This document shows positions 1-11,984 of a stretch of 64,000 nt of DNA, piece by piece. Source of the DNA: Euclidia mi (taxonomy: Eukaryota; Arthropoda; Insecta; Lepidoptera; Erebidae); assembly GCA_944739405.2 (NCBI GenBank), contig OX123184.2, forward strand, positions 1,101,501 through 1,165,500. The letters are read 5' to 3'. A program made the position numbers and the translations under genes. Under the pieces are notes generated by a model. It saw nothing but the letters and a program-made list of their open reading frames with translations. It had not been told where the DNA came from and searched no databases. Every line of letters starts with the position of its first letter. The stretch's first letter is position 1.

Positions 1-259
1 TTGTCTGTCAGTCAGTCAGTAACGCAAGGATTTTATATATACAGATTTACGAAGTAGTTAAAACTTAACTCGGCACCTACATTTAAGAAATGTATTTATA
101 AAAGCATTAATTAAATCCATGGTAAATTCTTCAAAACCGCAAATGAATATAAGAATATTACATAACTATATGCAAAATACTGGGAGATTATTCATAATCT
201 GGCAACTTTACACACACATAGACACGCGTGTATGTACAGTGCCAGTCGCCAAAGGTCAC

Positions 260-706
260 GCACACATAGCTGTCAACGTGCCACACTAAGTTGGACGAAT
301 ACGCTATATCTGATACTTCTCACATCTGTGGGCAATACGTATTTATAATAAATTACCAGATACATTAAAAAACCTTAACATTTTCCAAAGCCCATATTCA
401 AAAGCAAAGTTTTTAAGTTTTTATTAGACAAATGTTATTACTCCACTAATGACTTTCTCAAAAAAATTGACGAAATATTTAAATTATAATTTTATTTACC
501 CATTGAAAATCATCATTTTTTAATTTAATATTCTTAATTGTTACTGTTTGACATAATTATATATTAAGATTTAAGTGTAATTAATTTTAAGACCAACCAA
601 ACATTGTACGCTGGAAACGGCAGAATATTCTGGACATATTATTATTATTACATCCTTATAACAACAATATTCTTACAAATAAATAATTTATTATTATTAT
701 TATTAT
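260..706 (+). mobile_element. CR1/Jockey-like LINE, 3' end fragment with (TTA)n tail
   Basis: A frame near 345-375 reads NKLPDTLKN, and after a frameshift a second frame reads FKSKVFKFLLDKCYYSTNDF up to a stop near 489. This is the C-terminal pattern (NKLP...FK.K....LL...YY...DF) that also ends the LINEs at 46005-46457 and 63386-63889. An AT-rich 3'UTR and a TTA microsatellite follow. Only the extreme C-terminus and 3'UTR remain. The opening bases 1-45 belong to a different repeat also seen at 30664-30880. Confidence 0.6.
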
Positions 707-1482
707 GTTTCTCTTTTTCACGGCTATTCTTCTAACATTTGGTGTTAGAAGAATAACCGGTCCTTTGGGAGGCTTATACGGGGACATGGATCCAACGTGC
801 AGAGGCCCGTAGAGAGTTTTAATCTAAAATGGGATGGGACACATGCCGCGGAGCCTCCACAACTGCACTACTGAGTACAGCTATGGACTAGCCGCATCAC
901 GTGTAGGGCTATTGTTTTTAGTGGATCTAATGAATACGGGTTATGGGGATGGGTGTTTAGTGAACTGGTAATTAATGCTATGGATGAAAAACGGCACCTG
1001 CCAGTGATACTCCTATAGCATCCGTCCGCGTGGCAGGTGGTGACTCGCCAACACACTAGATGGGCCCTCTCTAAACAGCCGCCCAAAGCAAACAAACTCT
1101 GCCATAAAGGCAGCCAGAGGGCAACACCGGTGCGAGTTGCTAGGGGTGTCGAGCGGTGCGGCACCGGTTTCGCCATCGCGGGCCTCGTGACAACGGAGGC
1201 CCGGAGCGGGTTTCCCCGTAGTTACGCCCTTGAGAATGACACTTCCACCCCCGAGCTAATAGCTCTTGCGGCTTCCCTCTGACCGGCCGACCAAGGCAAG
1301 CCAGAGTTGAGAGTCCTGCGGGCACTCTTGCAAATCTACTCCGGCCAGCCAACAAAGGCAAGCCGGAGACGAGGCCCTGACCCACTCTCTGAAGCATTCG
1401 GGACCGCAGTGTCGCCACACACATTCAGCTCGCCACAAAGCTGCCCTGCGGTTGTAAGCTTTCTTTTCATCTTGTAATACAT
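707..1482 (+). mobile_element. GC-rich block inside a (TTA)n microsatellite, possible Dong/R4-like retroelement fragment
   Basis: A GC-rich segment of about 775 bp is bounded on both sides by TTA repeats (690-706 and 1483-1512). It starts with a 12-bp perfect hairpin around 726-757 (arm TATTCTTCTAAC). No ORF in it shows a known domain; the small ORFs on both strands look fortuitous. Known biology: Dong-type R4-clade LINEs insert into TAA repeats. Inference: this could be the 5' part of such an element. No reverse transcriptase is present to confirm it. Confidence 0.35.
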
Positions 1483-1512
1483 TTTTATTATTATTATTAT
1501 TATTATTATATA
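1483..1512. repeat. (TTA)n microsatellite
   Basis: A run of about ten TTA units immediately follows the GC-rich block and mirrors the TTA run on its left side. Confidence 0.9.
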
Positions 1513-1733
1513 CCATGTTTGGTAATTTATTAAATATACGATTACAGTCAGAGAAATGCTATGTTTTTAATTTATAAAGAGTCATGTGTATCTTTCATAT
1601 CCTTTCGAGCACACAGCTTAGCTGACTAAGCTTGTGTAAGGGTCCGTACCCTTACTTGATCTAGTAACCCTTGTCCGTAAAAGGGTCCTTCATCGTTACA
1701 TTGTATCTCATGAAAACAATTAATTTATAGGAT

Positions 1734-4433
1734 ACTAGCTTTCGCCCGCGGCTTCGCCAGCATGATATTTTAATAAAGAGTGGCCTATGTACTTCCCCGG
1801 GTTTCAGACTATCCATGTCAAATTTGATGCCGAACGGCTCTGTAGATTAGCCGTGTAGCATACATATAAACAAATAATACTGAAAAAATTATTTTGTTTT
1901 CATAATCATTGAACTTCAGGTAAAGATTAGTATGTAGGTATATTATTGACGTTATGAAGAGCTTATGTAGGTACCTACTTAATATAACAGCGGCAAAAAT
2001 TAATATCTGAAAGCATTGGGTACATATCAGACGACCAGACCGTCCCTCCGCCTCGCTGTGCTTAAGCGCACTAACTCATAGAAAGCGCTTTTAATGACGC
2101 TGCGCTTAGGTCAGATATATCATGATAACTTTTAACTATTCGTCCAAACTACTTACTGTAAAAGACAAAGTTAATCTACATTAAATACTAAAGGCAATAA
2201 ATCTATCAATTTTGGAAACAATTTGATAACCTCTAGAATGAGCATTGTAAAAACATAGTATATATATTTTTTTGATGTTATACCTACTGTTTTATTACAA
2301 TTTTGTGGTGACAGCAATCTTGGATTTTTCATAGTGAGCCCTATTCTACCAATCAAGCCCTTTCATTCGATACCCATATTGAGGTATTTGTGGATAATAT
2401 GTAAACCGCCATTTTACGGCGACAGCCATCTTGGATTTGTCATAGAGAGCTTTATTCTTTGAATCAAGTCCTTTCATTTGATACCCATATTGAGGTATTT
2501 GTGGAAAATAAGTAATCCGCCATTTTTGGCGGCAGCCATCTTGGATTTTCATAGTGAGCTCTATGCTATCAATTAAGCCTTTTCGTTTGATACCCATCCA
2601 CCCAATCAGTAAATTTTTTGTCTGTCTGTCTGTCTGTCTGTATGTGCACGCATGGGTTAAAAACTACTGAAGGGATTTTAACCAAACTTGGTATGATTGT
2701 AGTCCATACTCCTGGGCAGGTTGTAGGCTATATAACATATCGCTAAGACACATAGGAGCTGAGCAGTGACGATAAATTTGAAGCAAGTCGGATGAAAATG
2801 CGCTTTCGAACTCTTATCCTCGCATACGTTGATCATACACCAAAAGAATGTATTACAAAGATGATAGTCTTCAAAAGATCTACAAAAAAGTCCTCAATAG
2901 TGTATATCTATCTTTTATAAATTAGCCACAATAACGTGTTTAATAGTTACGCATTTCTTCAAAGTGTATTGAATACATAAATATATAGATATATCTTTAT
3001 CAAACTCCTATATTCAATAAGTACACTTTAATATGTATTTTATAAAATAAAAATAGAAATCGGTTTAAAAATACACAACATATAGATGAAATGAAACTTC
3101 CAAATCTCGCCGCGACAGTATGGTCACGGCTATACAGTTGATTTTTGCTTAACGCGAGAAACGGCCATCTATACATATACCTAATAAATCTGTAAGTGAT
3201 CGATATCTGTACATGGAAGATATTCAGGAGAAATATATTTTAAGGGGTCTATATTAAAAAAGAGAAGCCAAAAATATAATTATTAAAATTTTTGTCTGTT
3301 TGTCTGTGCGTTTGTGCACGCCAATTTCAGAAACGGCTAATCGAATTGGAATGCGGTTTTCACTGATGTATTGTGGTAAGCCCTACTTAACATTTAGTGT
3401 TTGTTTTATACGAATCAGTTCATAAATAAAAAAGTTGTGTCAAATTAAACATTACGATGCATTTGTTCGGTTAAAATTTGTTCTATAAAAGTAACTCTTT
3501 AATTGAATTGGTTGAAACTTATAATATATTAAGAATTTTATTAGTAGTAGTTAATGGTTTCGGTATAAGATGGCTGTGACATACGGAAGTACAGACATAC
3601 AGATTTGGCGAATATATCAGGGTTCCGATTTATGCCATTTTTGGATAAAGAATCCTAAAAATTGCCTACAATGTTTAAAATTCCGATCTTGGACCACGCA
3701 GAGTTCTGTTTGTTATATCTCTAAAAGCAGTGACAAAGCTAAGATTTAACGTTATTGTCATCTTATCATATGAAATGAATAAACGATGGCAAACCGTGAA
3801 GCGGTCTAAGCATGTAGATCGCAAACCAAGGGAAATCAAGCAAAATGACGAACCCATGGGCGGTATAACAGTACTTTTTCGTGGCGATTTTCGTTAGGCT
3901 CTGTCAGTTATACCATCATACAATATGAGACAAGATGTAACGTTATGGGTCGCTTTTACGTTACAACGAAGACGACTTAACTTGCGATGCTGTGGCGGTC
4001 AGAAAGAGAGCGTCCATCGCCGCACCGTCGTATTTAAGGGCCCGAAGCGAAGTAGAGTGCCTGAGGTGAGCGGGCGGGGGCCAGCCGAGAGGTGAGAGGA
4101 CGGCGTCCGCTACGAGTACGACGTCACAAAGAGCTGTTTAAAGAGTTCTTAACTATGGGATTGTCGCTATGCGTTTGACATTAAATATGCGAGCGCGATT
4201 ATGAGGCAACGAACATGCATAGGAATGCTCTGATCTTTTACTCGCTATTGGTAACTTCGCGGTGTGGACTCGCACGAACAAGTGAAAGTCATTTGAGCTA
4301 TTTTCAGGACTTCTTTATCTACACTATTCAATATAGGTAGGTATTATATGCAACTTAAAACATTTTGGGTATCAATTCTGTAGCCTAATGAAAAGACAAA
4401 TTCCGCGCGAAAGGAGTCGCGGGCACAGCTAGT
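1734..4433. mobile_element. 2.7-kb dispersed repeat with inverted ends
   Basis: The left end reads ACTAGCTTTCGCCCGCGGCT. The right end is its imperfect reverse complement (ACTAGCTGTGCCCGCGACTC when read inward). Internally there are (GTCT)n runs near 2622-2640 and 3295-3310, a 110-bp tandem repeat and no coding region. Truncated relatives with similar ends occur at 30664-30880 and 47265-47430. The family is non-coding and its superfamily is unclear. A GC-rich patch at 3990-4125 with TATTTAAG could be promoter-like but lies within the repeat. Confidence 0.45.
2296..2600. repeat. 110-bp tandem repeat, about 2.7 copies
   Basis: The phrase RCAGCMATCTTGGATTT recurs at about 2311, 2422 and 2532, so the period is about 110 bp. 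Each unit also contains a CTTTYATTYGATACCCAT block. An 83-aa minus-strand ORF here only reflects the repeat. Confidence 0.85.
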
Positions 4434-4777
4434 TTATAATAAATTCAGTATCACAAATAATAGAGTGAATAAAAAAATTGGCATTTAGCGAGTGTAAAAG
4501 AGAAGCAGTATTGTGCGTGTTCAAAGACTAAAAAACAAAGTATCCAGATGGGACATTCGTAATAATAAAATACTGATGTGTGTTTTTGTCAAGTAATAAA
4601 AGTGATTTGAGGCTGAATCAACACAAAATATTATTATTATAGCAATACAAAATCATACGTAAGTTACAAACATTGACGGATGATCAAAGTCCATTCACTT
4701 GTTCTTGTTTTTCTCCTTTTTCAAACAGTAACCATAGTTGGTATTAAACAACTAAGTAGATTGTACTGCACAGTTTT
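4434..4777. other. No recognisable feature
   Basis: AT-rich spacer between two mobile elements. I see no coding or structural signal. Confidence 0.5.
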
Positions 4778-5129
4778 CGCTGCCGACCCACCGTACCCCT
4801 GGCAGTATCCCTGGGGGTATGGTGGGTCTTTTAAAGCTTAACCGTACTCCCAGATAATATTGTTGTGTAATAAGTTTATTAATTTCAGTTCGTTAATTTC
4901 AAGTTCGTTAATTTTGTGGGATCATTCCCAGTAGCTCTATTGAACAGTTCTATGATAGAACTGTCCTGATTCTATTAGCACAACTTGATGAGGAGAATAG
5001 AACTAATGGGATAAGTAATAGGAAATGTCCCAGTCTAGTTCTATGACATCGCGCTCATATATCCGAATGAATATGTTTTGTAGACCTTCATTGGTTTAAG
5101 GCGCTGTTATACCTCAGAAGCCGTGAAAC

Positions 5130-7050
5130 ACCTAATTTTTCGTCGCGCATCTAGCCATAACGGTACATATTACAAACTAGCAAAAAATAGAGCTTTAAGT
5201 CAAAAGTCTGAACAAAAGACTTTTGAAAGAATTTTTCATGTATGTAAAATAAAATTACGGTAAAAAAATCACAAAATCGAGGCAGAAAATAATCTTTCGT
5301 CTCACTGTTTGCAATATTTTGATCATAAGCTGTCATATTTTATTTGATAATATTGTAGGAAATCTAATGAACTAAAGAATTACCCTATTTATTTTCATAT
5401 TATACGTGTATATTTTGTAAAATTAAATAAAATCTGCCAAACGTCTATGATTTAGACGCTCGGTAGATCCCATCAATATCAAACGCTTCAGCAATTTAAA
5501 CCTTATTAGCATAAGCGGTGTAATGAGTGTCAGTTGCTTTACGCCCCGCCCAGACCTCATCATTCGGCTATGAGCCCTGTGAGAGATAGGTCATGTCGCT
5601 TGCGTCTCTGCTGCACGAAATTTTACGTAAACCTGTTTGTTATTATAATACGCATTTGAGTTCGTAATTTCATGTTTTATGTTATAGACTGAATACTTTG
5701 AATCAAATAGGCTTTTCATCTAACTATGGGCACATATAATTAGGACCTAAGTTTATACTCTTGTTGCGTTTAATGTGTTATTGTTTCTGTGCTTATAAAT
5801 ATATAATTAGGAGAATAAAATATGGACATTTAGAGAAATGAAGTTCTACGAAGGATTTGTACAAGAAAGCGTCGTAATAAAATAGAAATTCATCCATGGC
5901 CAAGTGATTATGAAATATATGAAATATGTAAAATTTTTACACAAATTATTTTCATAAGAGTTTTTTATATTATAGATTATCGATTATGCATAATATAATT
6001 ATATAAATTATTCTCACAATACATAGCTCCCACAGTTTTCATATTTTTGAAAGAGTAATAACATAAAATCGAATCATTTTATGTACCTATATTGCATTCA
6101 TTAGCATTATTTCGTTTATAAGTACAGACCGATTTCGTTTAAACGGAAAGCAACATCACAAACTGTAACGCTGCCGCTGGACGCTGCTGGCGGCTGGCGC
6201 GTTGAACGACAACGATTCGCGAACGTTAGGTTGGCCGCACTGCTCATTGCTTTTTTAAAGTAATATTGAAAATGAACTCAATGCATGTGAACATAGAGAC
6301 TAATATACAAACAAACACGTCAACATTAGGATTAAGCTACTAAATTACGAGTTGTTTGTTTACGTAATAATATTTAAAGTAAAAAGTATTTTGTTTTTAG
6401 TTGCATAAACTTTCATTTAAACGATTTGTTTTTTCTTCAATGTATTGTTAGTATGCTTTTCGTGGCCATTACGTAAGTGCATACGTACGTAAATAATATA
6501 AATTTGAACATTTACGTGCGAAAATAAAACCTGTGACTGTCAATAGTTAAAAAAAAATTATATATTAAATTAATTAAGTTCACAAGCGGGAAGAGGCAGC
6601 AGAAACGGACATGTTTCACAGCGAATTGCAAAACGAGTTTTAAGTGAAAAGCTTTTTCAAAAGCGCGCTTTTCTATATAAGTACAACGTTGTAAGCGTTG
6701 TTGAAATTAAGCCGTTTATCACACTCCTACTTGTCAGAGCGCCTGGAGCGCTAAGATGCCGCCACAGCGAACAATAAACAGCGCTAATATGGCGCTCCGC
6801 AATCCGCACACAAGCGGTAACGAATGATGTTGTATTATTGTGTTGTGAACATAAACCTATTTAGGTACATCGGGTAAAACTTTGATTATTCATAAACTAT
6901 TAGGTATGTCTCAGTACATCTAATATATTTTTAATTTCTAAAATCAATCACTTATAAGTAAGAAGGTGACTTCTCTGTTTGCTATAACACAAGATATAGT
7001 ATTTTTTTAATAATAAAGTACGTAACTAATTATCTTTATTGTAATTACAG
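5130..7050. other. Interior of the fold-back element, no gene recognised
   Basis: AT-rich sequence without a coding signal. A TATATAAG box near 6676, followed by a GC-richer stretch (6720-6800), could be a promoter of the element's nuclease gene. That is only a guess. Confidence 0.3.
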
Positions 7051-7250
7051 TGAAGTTAAAGATCATTTATTCATCTAGGTCACAAGGTGACGCTTATGAA
7101 CGTCAATTTTAAAATTAAATTACTTAATGCTTCTACATTTACATTTACTGCCTCGTTCGCAAAGCAATAGGTAGAGCCACGAGAAAGAACGGGCAATAAA
7201 ACTCGAGGCCACTCTTTTAAATCGCCAATATTATGGTACATATTTTTATT
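7050..7250 (+). mobile_element. Dispersed repeat fragment
   Basis: Closely matches 45345-45540 over about 190 bp, sharing ATTTATTCATCTAGGTCAC, TGACGCTTATGAACGTC and GAGAAAGAACGGGCAATAAA. The copy at 45345 starts at the end of a LINE, so this is probably a LINE 3' region read on the opposite strand. Confidence 0.6.
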
Positions 7251-7385
7251 TTAACTGTTACACATTGTACTAAATTACTTGTAAATAGTAATAGTTACAG
7301 ACGTAATACTTAAGCAATCAATGCAGTTACTAACAGTTCTGTAACGTCTTACACACATTTGATTGCAGTCATTCCTAACACGATC

Positions 7386-8320
7386 TGTTCAAGAGCTAGC
7401 CAAGAAATGCCAAACAATTTTTTTAACAAATTTGACTCAAATTCCGTAGTGATAAGCAAAAATTACAAGAGGGATAGCAGTGACTGGTTCGAATTGCGTA
7501 AGAATATGTTGACAGATTGAAATTTTGGTATAGTGGTAAAAAGAAGAGATAACAGTACCTAGTAAAGCCAACTTAGTAAAAAATATTTTGTACAAATAAA
7601 ATATTTGCAATGTAAAATCAGTTGCGCATGGAATCTAAAATGAACAACTGACTTTGCAACAACTGGCGAAGCAAGAAAATGTAACAATCGAGCCTTGTGG
7701 ATTATCCGTTTATTGGTGCCACACCAGATGGATTAATAGGTCCAAACACGATTGTGGAAATTTAATGTTCTATAGTTGCCTATAAGAATGGCCTGGAGAA
7801 TAGTATAAGAGCAAATAAAATACAAATATGGAAATATGATAAAAAGTGAACTGACTAGTCTAAACAAATATTGTAATTGTTATTATCAAATTCAGGGGCA
7901 ACGCCACGTTACACGCAAACAAAAGTGTTTATTTGCTGTGTGGAGTGGCGAAAGTATACCATTAAAAATAGAAATTATAGAAAGAGATGATGTTTTCTGG
8001 GAGAAGAAAAGCTTGTGGCGTTTTATATGAATTAGCAGTTGCCTGAAATTGTTGATTCTCGTCAAGCTCAAGGGATGGCATTGCGAGATCACGGAGAGGA
8101 AAATGCATCAGTGCTTGAAATTTCTACAATACCAAGCCGTAAAAGAAAAGTTAATGAAACTGTGCCTCGTGAACAACAGCAAATAATAAGTATTGAGGCC
8201 TTATCACCTCACACACTGCCTTTAACATTCGATGAGAATAAAGAAAACCTGCCGGGTTGTAGCAGACAGCAAACTTTGATGAGCTGTAATCTCTGTATTT
8301 CGTTAATAAATGATATATGA
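7386..8320 (+). pseudogene. YqaJ-type recombinase/exonuclease-like gene, inactivated
   Basis: Reading across several frames gives the YqaJ order of motifs: SSDWFELRKNMLTD (about 7470-7520), NFGIVVKRRDNST, FIGATPDGLIG (about 7708-7740), TIVEI (7749-7762), YYQIQGQRHVTRKQKCLFAV (7880-7940), then IEIIERDDVFW and LPEIVDSR with a polar tail ending at 8320. Known for the family: the PD-(D/E)xK-type nuclease core uses the D of ATPDG and the E and K of ExK. Here the K codon after VEI is a TAA stop at 7763, and there are other stops and frameshifts, so the gene is dead. It sits between the inverted ends of the fold-back element, which suggests that element carried it. An AATAAA lies just after the stop. 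Confidence 0.65.
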
Positions 8321-8559
8321 ATATAAATAAATATCTTTTAATATTTCTTTTTTTGAAACAACACATATTTGAAGCGAAAGTAAATTTTTATATTTTTCCA
8401 TACAAACATGTATGAGGAGAGCTAACGAAAAAGCAGTAACGCAAATTCTTATTCTATAATTTTCTAAGCGACATAGCAGTATCTCATGAATAAGGTATAT
8501 CCACATATATTTTTGATGTTTCATCTATTTTGAAAAATAATAATGGGTTGGGTTTCGAA

Positions 8560-8975
8560 ACGAGTCGCCTGAATTTGAGGGTATTGGTAGTGTAGGGGGC
8601 TTAAGGGAGTTCGTTTTAATCCCCTAAAAGTAATTTGGGCTGCCGGAGTTGCGTCTTAATATTTTTAAACAATTTCCAAAATTTCATAAATACTTCGGCA
8701 ATTATGCAAAACGGAACGTAGTTTTTATACTTTAGTAGAGTTTTACAAATCTCATGTTTAGGTTTTATGTGAAAAACGTGAAACGAAACGCAAAACTGCC
8801 ATCTTGGAATGATCATATTGACAGCTAATGTCAAATTTGTGCGTAATTGCTTTCGAGTGCCTAGGGTTAGGTGCGTCTGTAATAAAAAACTAAATAAGTT
8901 ATGTTAGGTTCTCTTTTGACCCTTAATCCGAAAATAGGAGCCCTTCGCAGGGCTCCGTCAACCTTAGTTTAATAA
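8560..8975 (+). mobile_element. Non-autonomous repeat ending in GGAGCCC hairpin (possibly Helitron-like)
   Basis: The right end (8936-8972) has a short GGAGCCCTTCGCAGGGCTCC palindrome, then GTCAAC and CTTAG. The same end, with a longer stem, occurs at 59118-59155 and inverted at 27448-27480. A short hairpin about 10 nt before the 3' end is a Helitron habit, but the terminal CTTAG is not the usual CTRR, so classification is open. Confidence 0.4.
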
Positions 8976-9542
8976 ACTTGTGTGATGAATGTAGAAGTTG
9001 GCAGTGCCAAACACACCGATGTTTGGAGATTTTTTTTTTCAGAGGAAACCAAGTATTTCCGGCAAGTGAAAATGGTGAAGGGCGAGGTCTTGAAACCCCC
9101 TGCAACTGCTTCACTATTTTTATACAAAAACAAAACAAACATAATAATGGCCTCTCCATACATGGAACTGACTTAATTATTTTTATCATCTTACGGCACG
9201 TAGGTATTTACCTACTTTCGTCAACTATTAATACCTATAACGTCTAATGTAAACCAGTTTCGCTCATGGCTGCACTGAGAACAAAAATTGCGCTATGCCT
9301 ATCTTGTACAAACAGATTGATGTATGTAATATAAATTTTAATATCAGTATCTCAATTCAATATGCTAAAACGTTTTGCTTGCGATTTTGAAATATTGGAA
9401 TACGGTTGTCGCCAGAATACGGCCGCAAGCGACAAGAATGAAGGGGGGCGCCCCGCAGTAGACGGAGCTAAGCTCCCTTCACCTCCCCTGCTTCTCCCCC
9501 TCATTTACCAAAACAGTCGCTTAGGACAGCGCCTTAAGGTGT

Positions 9543-9957
9543 AAAACAAATGAACGTCTACAAAACAAATGAACGCCTACAAAACAAATGAACGTCTACA
9601 AAACAAATGACTTACAGAAAGTGGTCAGCTATCGATAGTGATTGCAAAAACAGGTGCATGTGATTTTCAACCTAATTGACATTAGTCAGAATTTATAATT
9701 TTATTAACGTAATAATGCCAGAAAGCGAGAAAAAACAAAAAAAAAGTTTGTCATGAATTGTCAATAAGGTCGAAAATCGCATGCACCTATTTTTTGCAAT
9801 CACTACCGATAGCTGATGACTTTGTGGTAGTAATTTGTTTTGTAGACGTTCATTTGTTTTGTAGACGTTCATTTGTTTTGTAGACGTTCATTTGTTTAGT
9901 AGACGTTAATTTGTTTTGTAGATGTTCAATTGTTTGTAGACGTTCATTCGTTTAACA
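9543..9957. repeat. Fold-back of 19-nt tandem repeats
   Basis: The left arm has about four units of AAAACAAATGAACGTCTAC (9543-9612). The right arm (9832-9957) has about six reverse-complement units (GTAGACGTTCATTTGTTTT). Between them a second inverted pair, with GATAGTGATTGCAAAAACAG near 9635 and its complement near 9795-9815, closes the stem. The centre at about 9690-9740 is the loop. The arm unit occurs once, degenerate, near 5075-5095 at the other end of the element. Confidence 0.85.
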
Positions 9958-10493
9958 CATTTTTATACATACATATTTATTCGGATATGTGAGCGCGATG
10001 TTGTGACACTACCCTTGTAAAACATACATAGAACTAGTGGGAAATTTCCTATAACTGTTTCCCATTAGTTCTATTCTTCTCATCAAGTTGTGCTAATAGA
10101 ACTAGTGGGAAAAAAGTCTCACTAGTTCTATCATAGAACCGTTCAATAGAACTAGTGGGAATGATCCGACTTCCGGGTCTTCAACAGTACCACAGATTAT
10201 ACCTATAATATACAAAGCATTATAACCATTAGCAGTAATACCTAAACGTTTTATTCTCTAATTTATCTCCTTGTTGCACTATATCATCGTACTAGCGCTT
10301 GTCTTCGCTTGTCTAAAAATACAAAAACATAAGTAGTAAGTCATTATCATACGAGAGATAACACTGTTCAGTTTAATGTCCACGTAGCACGTTGGTACAA
10401 CACTACGAGCATTTCAGCCAGGAGTACGGTTAAGCTTTAAAAGACCCAACATACCCCCAGGGGTATTGCCAGGGGTACGGTGGGTCCGCAGCG

Positions 10494-11192
10494 TGGGCAA
10501 ACGTCCAGTTTGGCACAATCGATTTTAAGACATGTAGGTACGTTGTCCTCTGATTACTAAGGGATCTTCAAACTGCAAAGATATTCTTAACTTTAATTAG
10601 CCTTTAAAACTATACAAAAATGAATAGCCTAAAGTAACATAGCAATAACGTTTCTTCTAATAGTTTAATAGAGAAGTTTTATGATTATAGGTATATTGAA
10701 CAAAATGAAATTAAAATATAAATAAAAATAATATTAGGTACATTCTCTTTTCATTCTGTCTATAAACACATTTTTAAGATAATTGAATCTATAATACGTA
10801 GCGTACCTAGTACGTGGATATCTTCCACTGGTCTCTTCATTCGACCTAGCCAAGCAGGAATAAAGAAATTCTTTAATGAGTAATGTAAGTCTAAGCTACC
10901 TAATCCTGGACTACTGTAATGAAAAGGTTCCACTAGTTCAGTTAGGGAGTAGGTAACGACCGAGCTACTATGACAAGACGAGTTAAGCGATTGATGGACT
11001 ATGAATTGATGTCACGAGAGCAAATTTAAATTATTCTTGCAAGGATAACTTTGAAGTTCTCTTCAAAGCCAAGTTCTGACATTTTTATTTTTTTATTTGA
11101 TTGTATAGTAGGTTAAATAATGAAATATGTCATAATCACATCGACTTTTATTAAATTGTTTATTAAACAAGTATTCTTACTACATATAACAA
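10494..11192. other. Spacer downstream of the sirtuin gene
   Basis: No gene seen. Its right edge holds the sirtuin polyadenylation signals: on the minus strand AATAAA occurs twice at about 11147-11166, shortly after the stop codon. Confidence 0.5.
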
Positions 11193-11403
11193 TTAATAGT
11201 CTAGGGCGTCAGGCAGTGTTGTAGCAGATGGTCCTATGAAGTAGAAGTCATAGTCAGTCAGTCGCTTGGGCGGCGTGGGCTCCAGGTTGAACTCGGCTAC
11301 GATGGTCCCACCGGTGGACATGACCGTGGGGTACGCGGCCGCGGGGTACACAAGCGACGAGGTACCACCAACAGCAGCACGTTGCAGGAGGAAATGATTG
11401 GAT
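11193..11403 (-). CDS. Sirt5: Sirtuin-5-like, last exon (NAD-binding C-terminus), frameshifted
   Basis: Reading from GGTACC at 11366 to the stop TAA at 11195-11193 gives GTSSLVYPAAAYPTVMS, then VAEFNLEPTP and FIGPSATTLPDALDY. This is the sirtuin GTSS/VYPA NAD-binding strand, the EFN motif and a SIRT5-like C-terminus. Just upstream the family-like CNVLLLVV lies in another frame: one G appears missing at about 11365-11370, where GTGGGTACC would be expected and GTGGTACC is present. The only nearby acceptor (ATCAG, exon start 11403) does not restore frame. The exon therefore looks broken, either truly or by a sequence error. AATAAA signals follow within 50 bp. Confidence 0.7.
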
Positions 11404-11514
11404 CTGATAACAACATAAGTATATTAAATACAGCCTTTACAATTCACTGCTTGACATACCTGTTCTATTTAGCGCCACAATAGTGTTTGTGAGACTACAG
11501 GAGTATTTAGCCCG

Positions 11515-11660
11515 GCTATACCACGCTGGCCACACAGGTTGGTATGAAGTTTGATGTCGAGTTTTCCGTCTCTGAAAAATATACGATTTGGTCCGTGCAT
11601 TTTCCCTCAATCAAGGTTGAGTCGTACGTTGGCTGTTGAATGCGGCCCATCAGTGGGCTG
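11515..11660 (-). mobile_element. Dispersed SINE-like repeat fragment in intron
   Basis: ATACCACGCTGGCC and a GGTTGGTAT block match the repeats at 20906-21134 and 41563-41713, which carry an RTE-like 3' tail on their complementary strand. Confidence 0.5.
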
Positions 11661-11984
11661 ATTTGTCAAAAGCGTCAGACGATATCCTGCATTGTATTCG
11701 CATAGTAAACCCATTTAGTCTGGACTTTAAAAGATTAAAACAAGATGAAAGAAATTGCAATGACAAATAAAATAATAAATGACTCTGAGTTTGTTTCGGC
11801 CTTCTCAAGAAGTCATTTAGCTAGGAAAAGCTGGCATTGTCTAGAATAGGGTTTTGACTTCTTAAAGTGTTGTAAACAAACAAAGTGCAGAATTAAATAT
11901 GTATTTATGTCTTTATGTCTCTTAATTCCCTAATCACCTCTTACTACACCCACGGAATAAAATGGTGTAGGGAAGAGACACTTT

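Larger units (their letters stand above)
4778..10493 (+). mobile_element. 5.7-kb fold-back DNA element with palindromic ends, carrying a YqaJ-type nuclease relic
   Basis: The ends are inverted copies of about 65 bp (4778-4845 and 10432-10493), both containing CCCACCGTACCCCTGG. Each end is itself an imperfect hairpin (GACCCACC...GGTGGGTC, 4785-4830 and 10443-10486). A second inverted pair follows inside: 4915-5080 and 9990-10175, with repeated ACTAGTTCTAT-like units. The right half holds a large fold-back of 19-nt tandem repeats. The interior includes the nuclease pseudogene at 7386-8320 and older repeats. No clear target duplication was found, and no transposase was recognised. Its superfamily is unknown to me. 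Confidence 0.6.

Noticed and set aside
868..1516. Several 81-102 codon ORFs on both strands
   Set aside because: They lie in the GC-rich repeat block, overlap one another, and one runs into the TTA microsatellite as poly-Asn.
9540..9960. CRISPR-like array of 19-nt repeats
   Set aside because: There are no unique spacers, units are directly abutting and inverted across the centre, and the context is an insect transposon.
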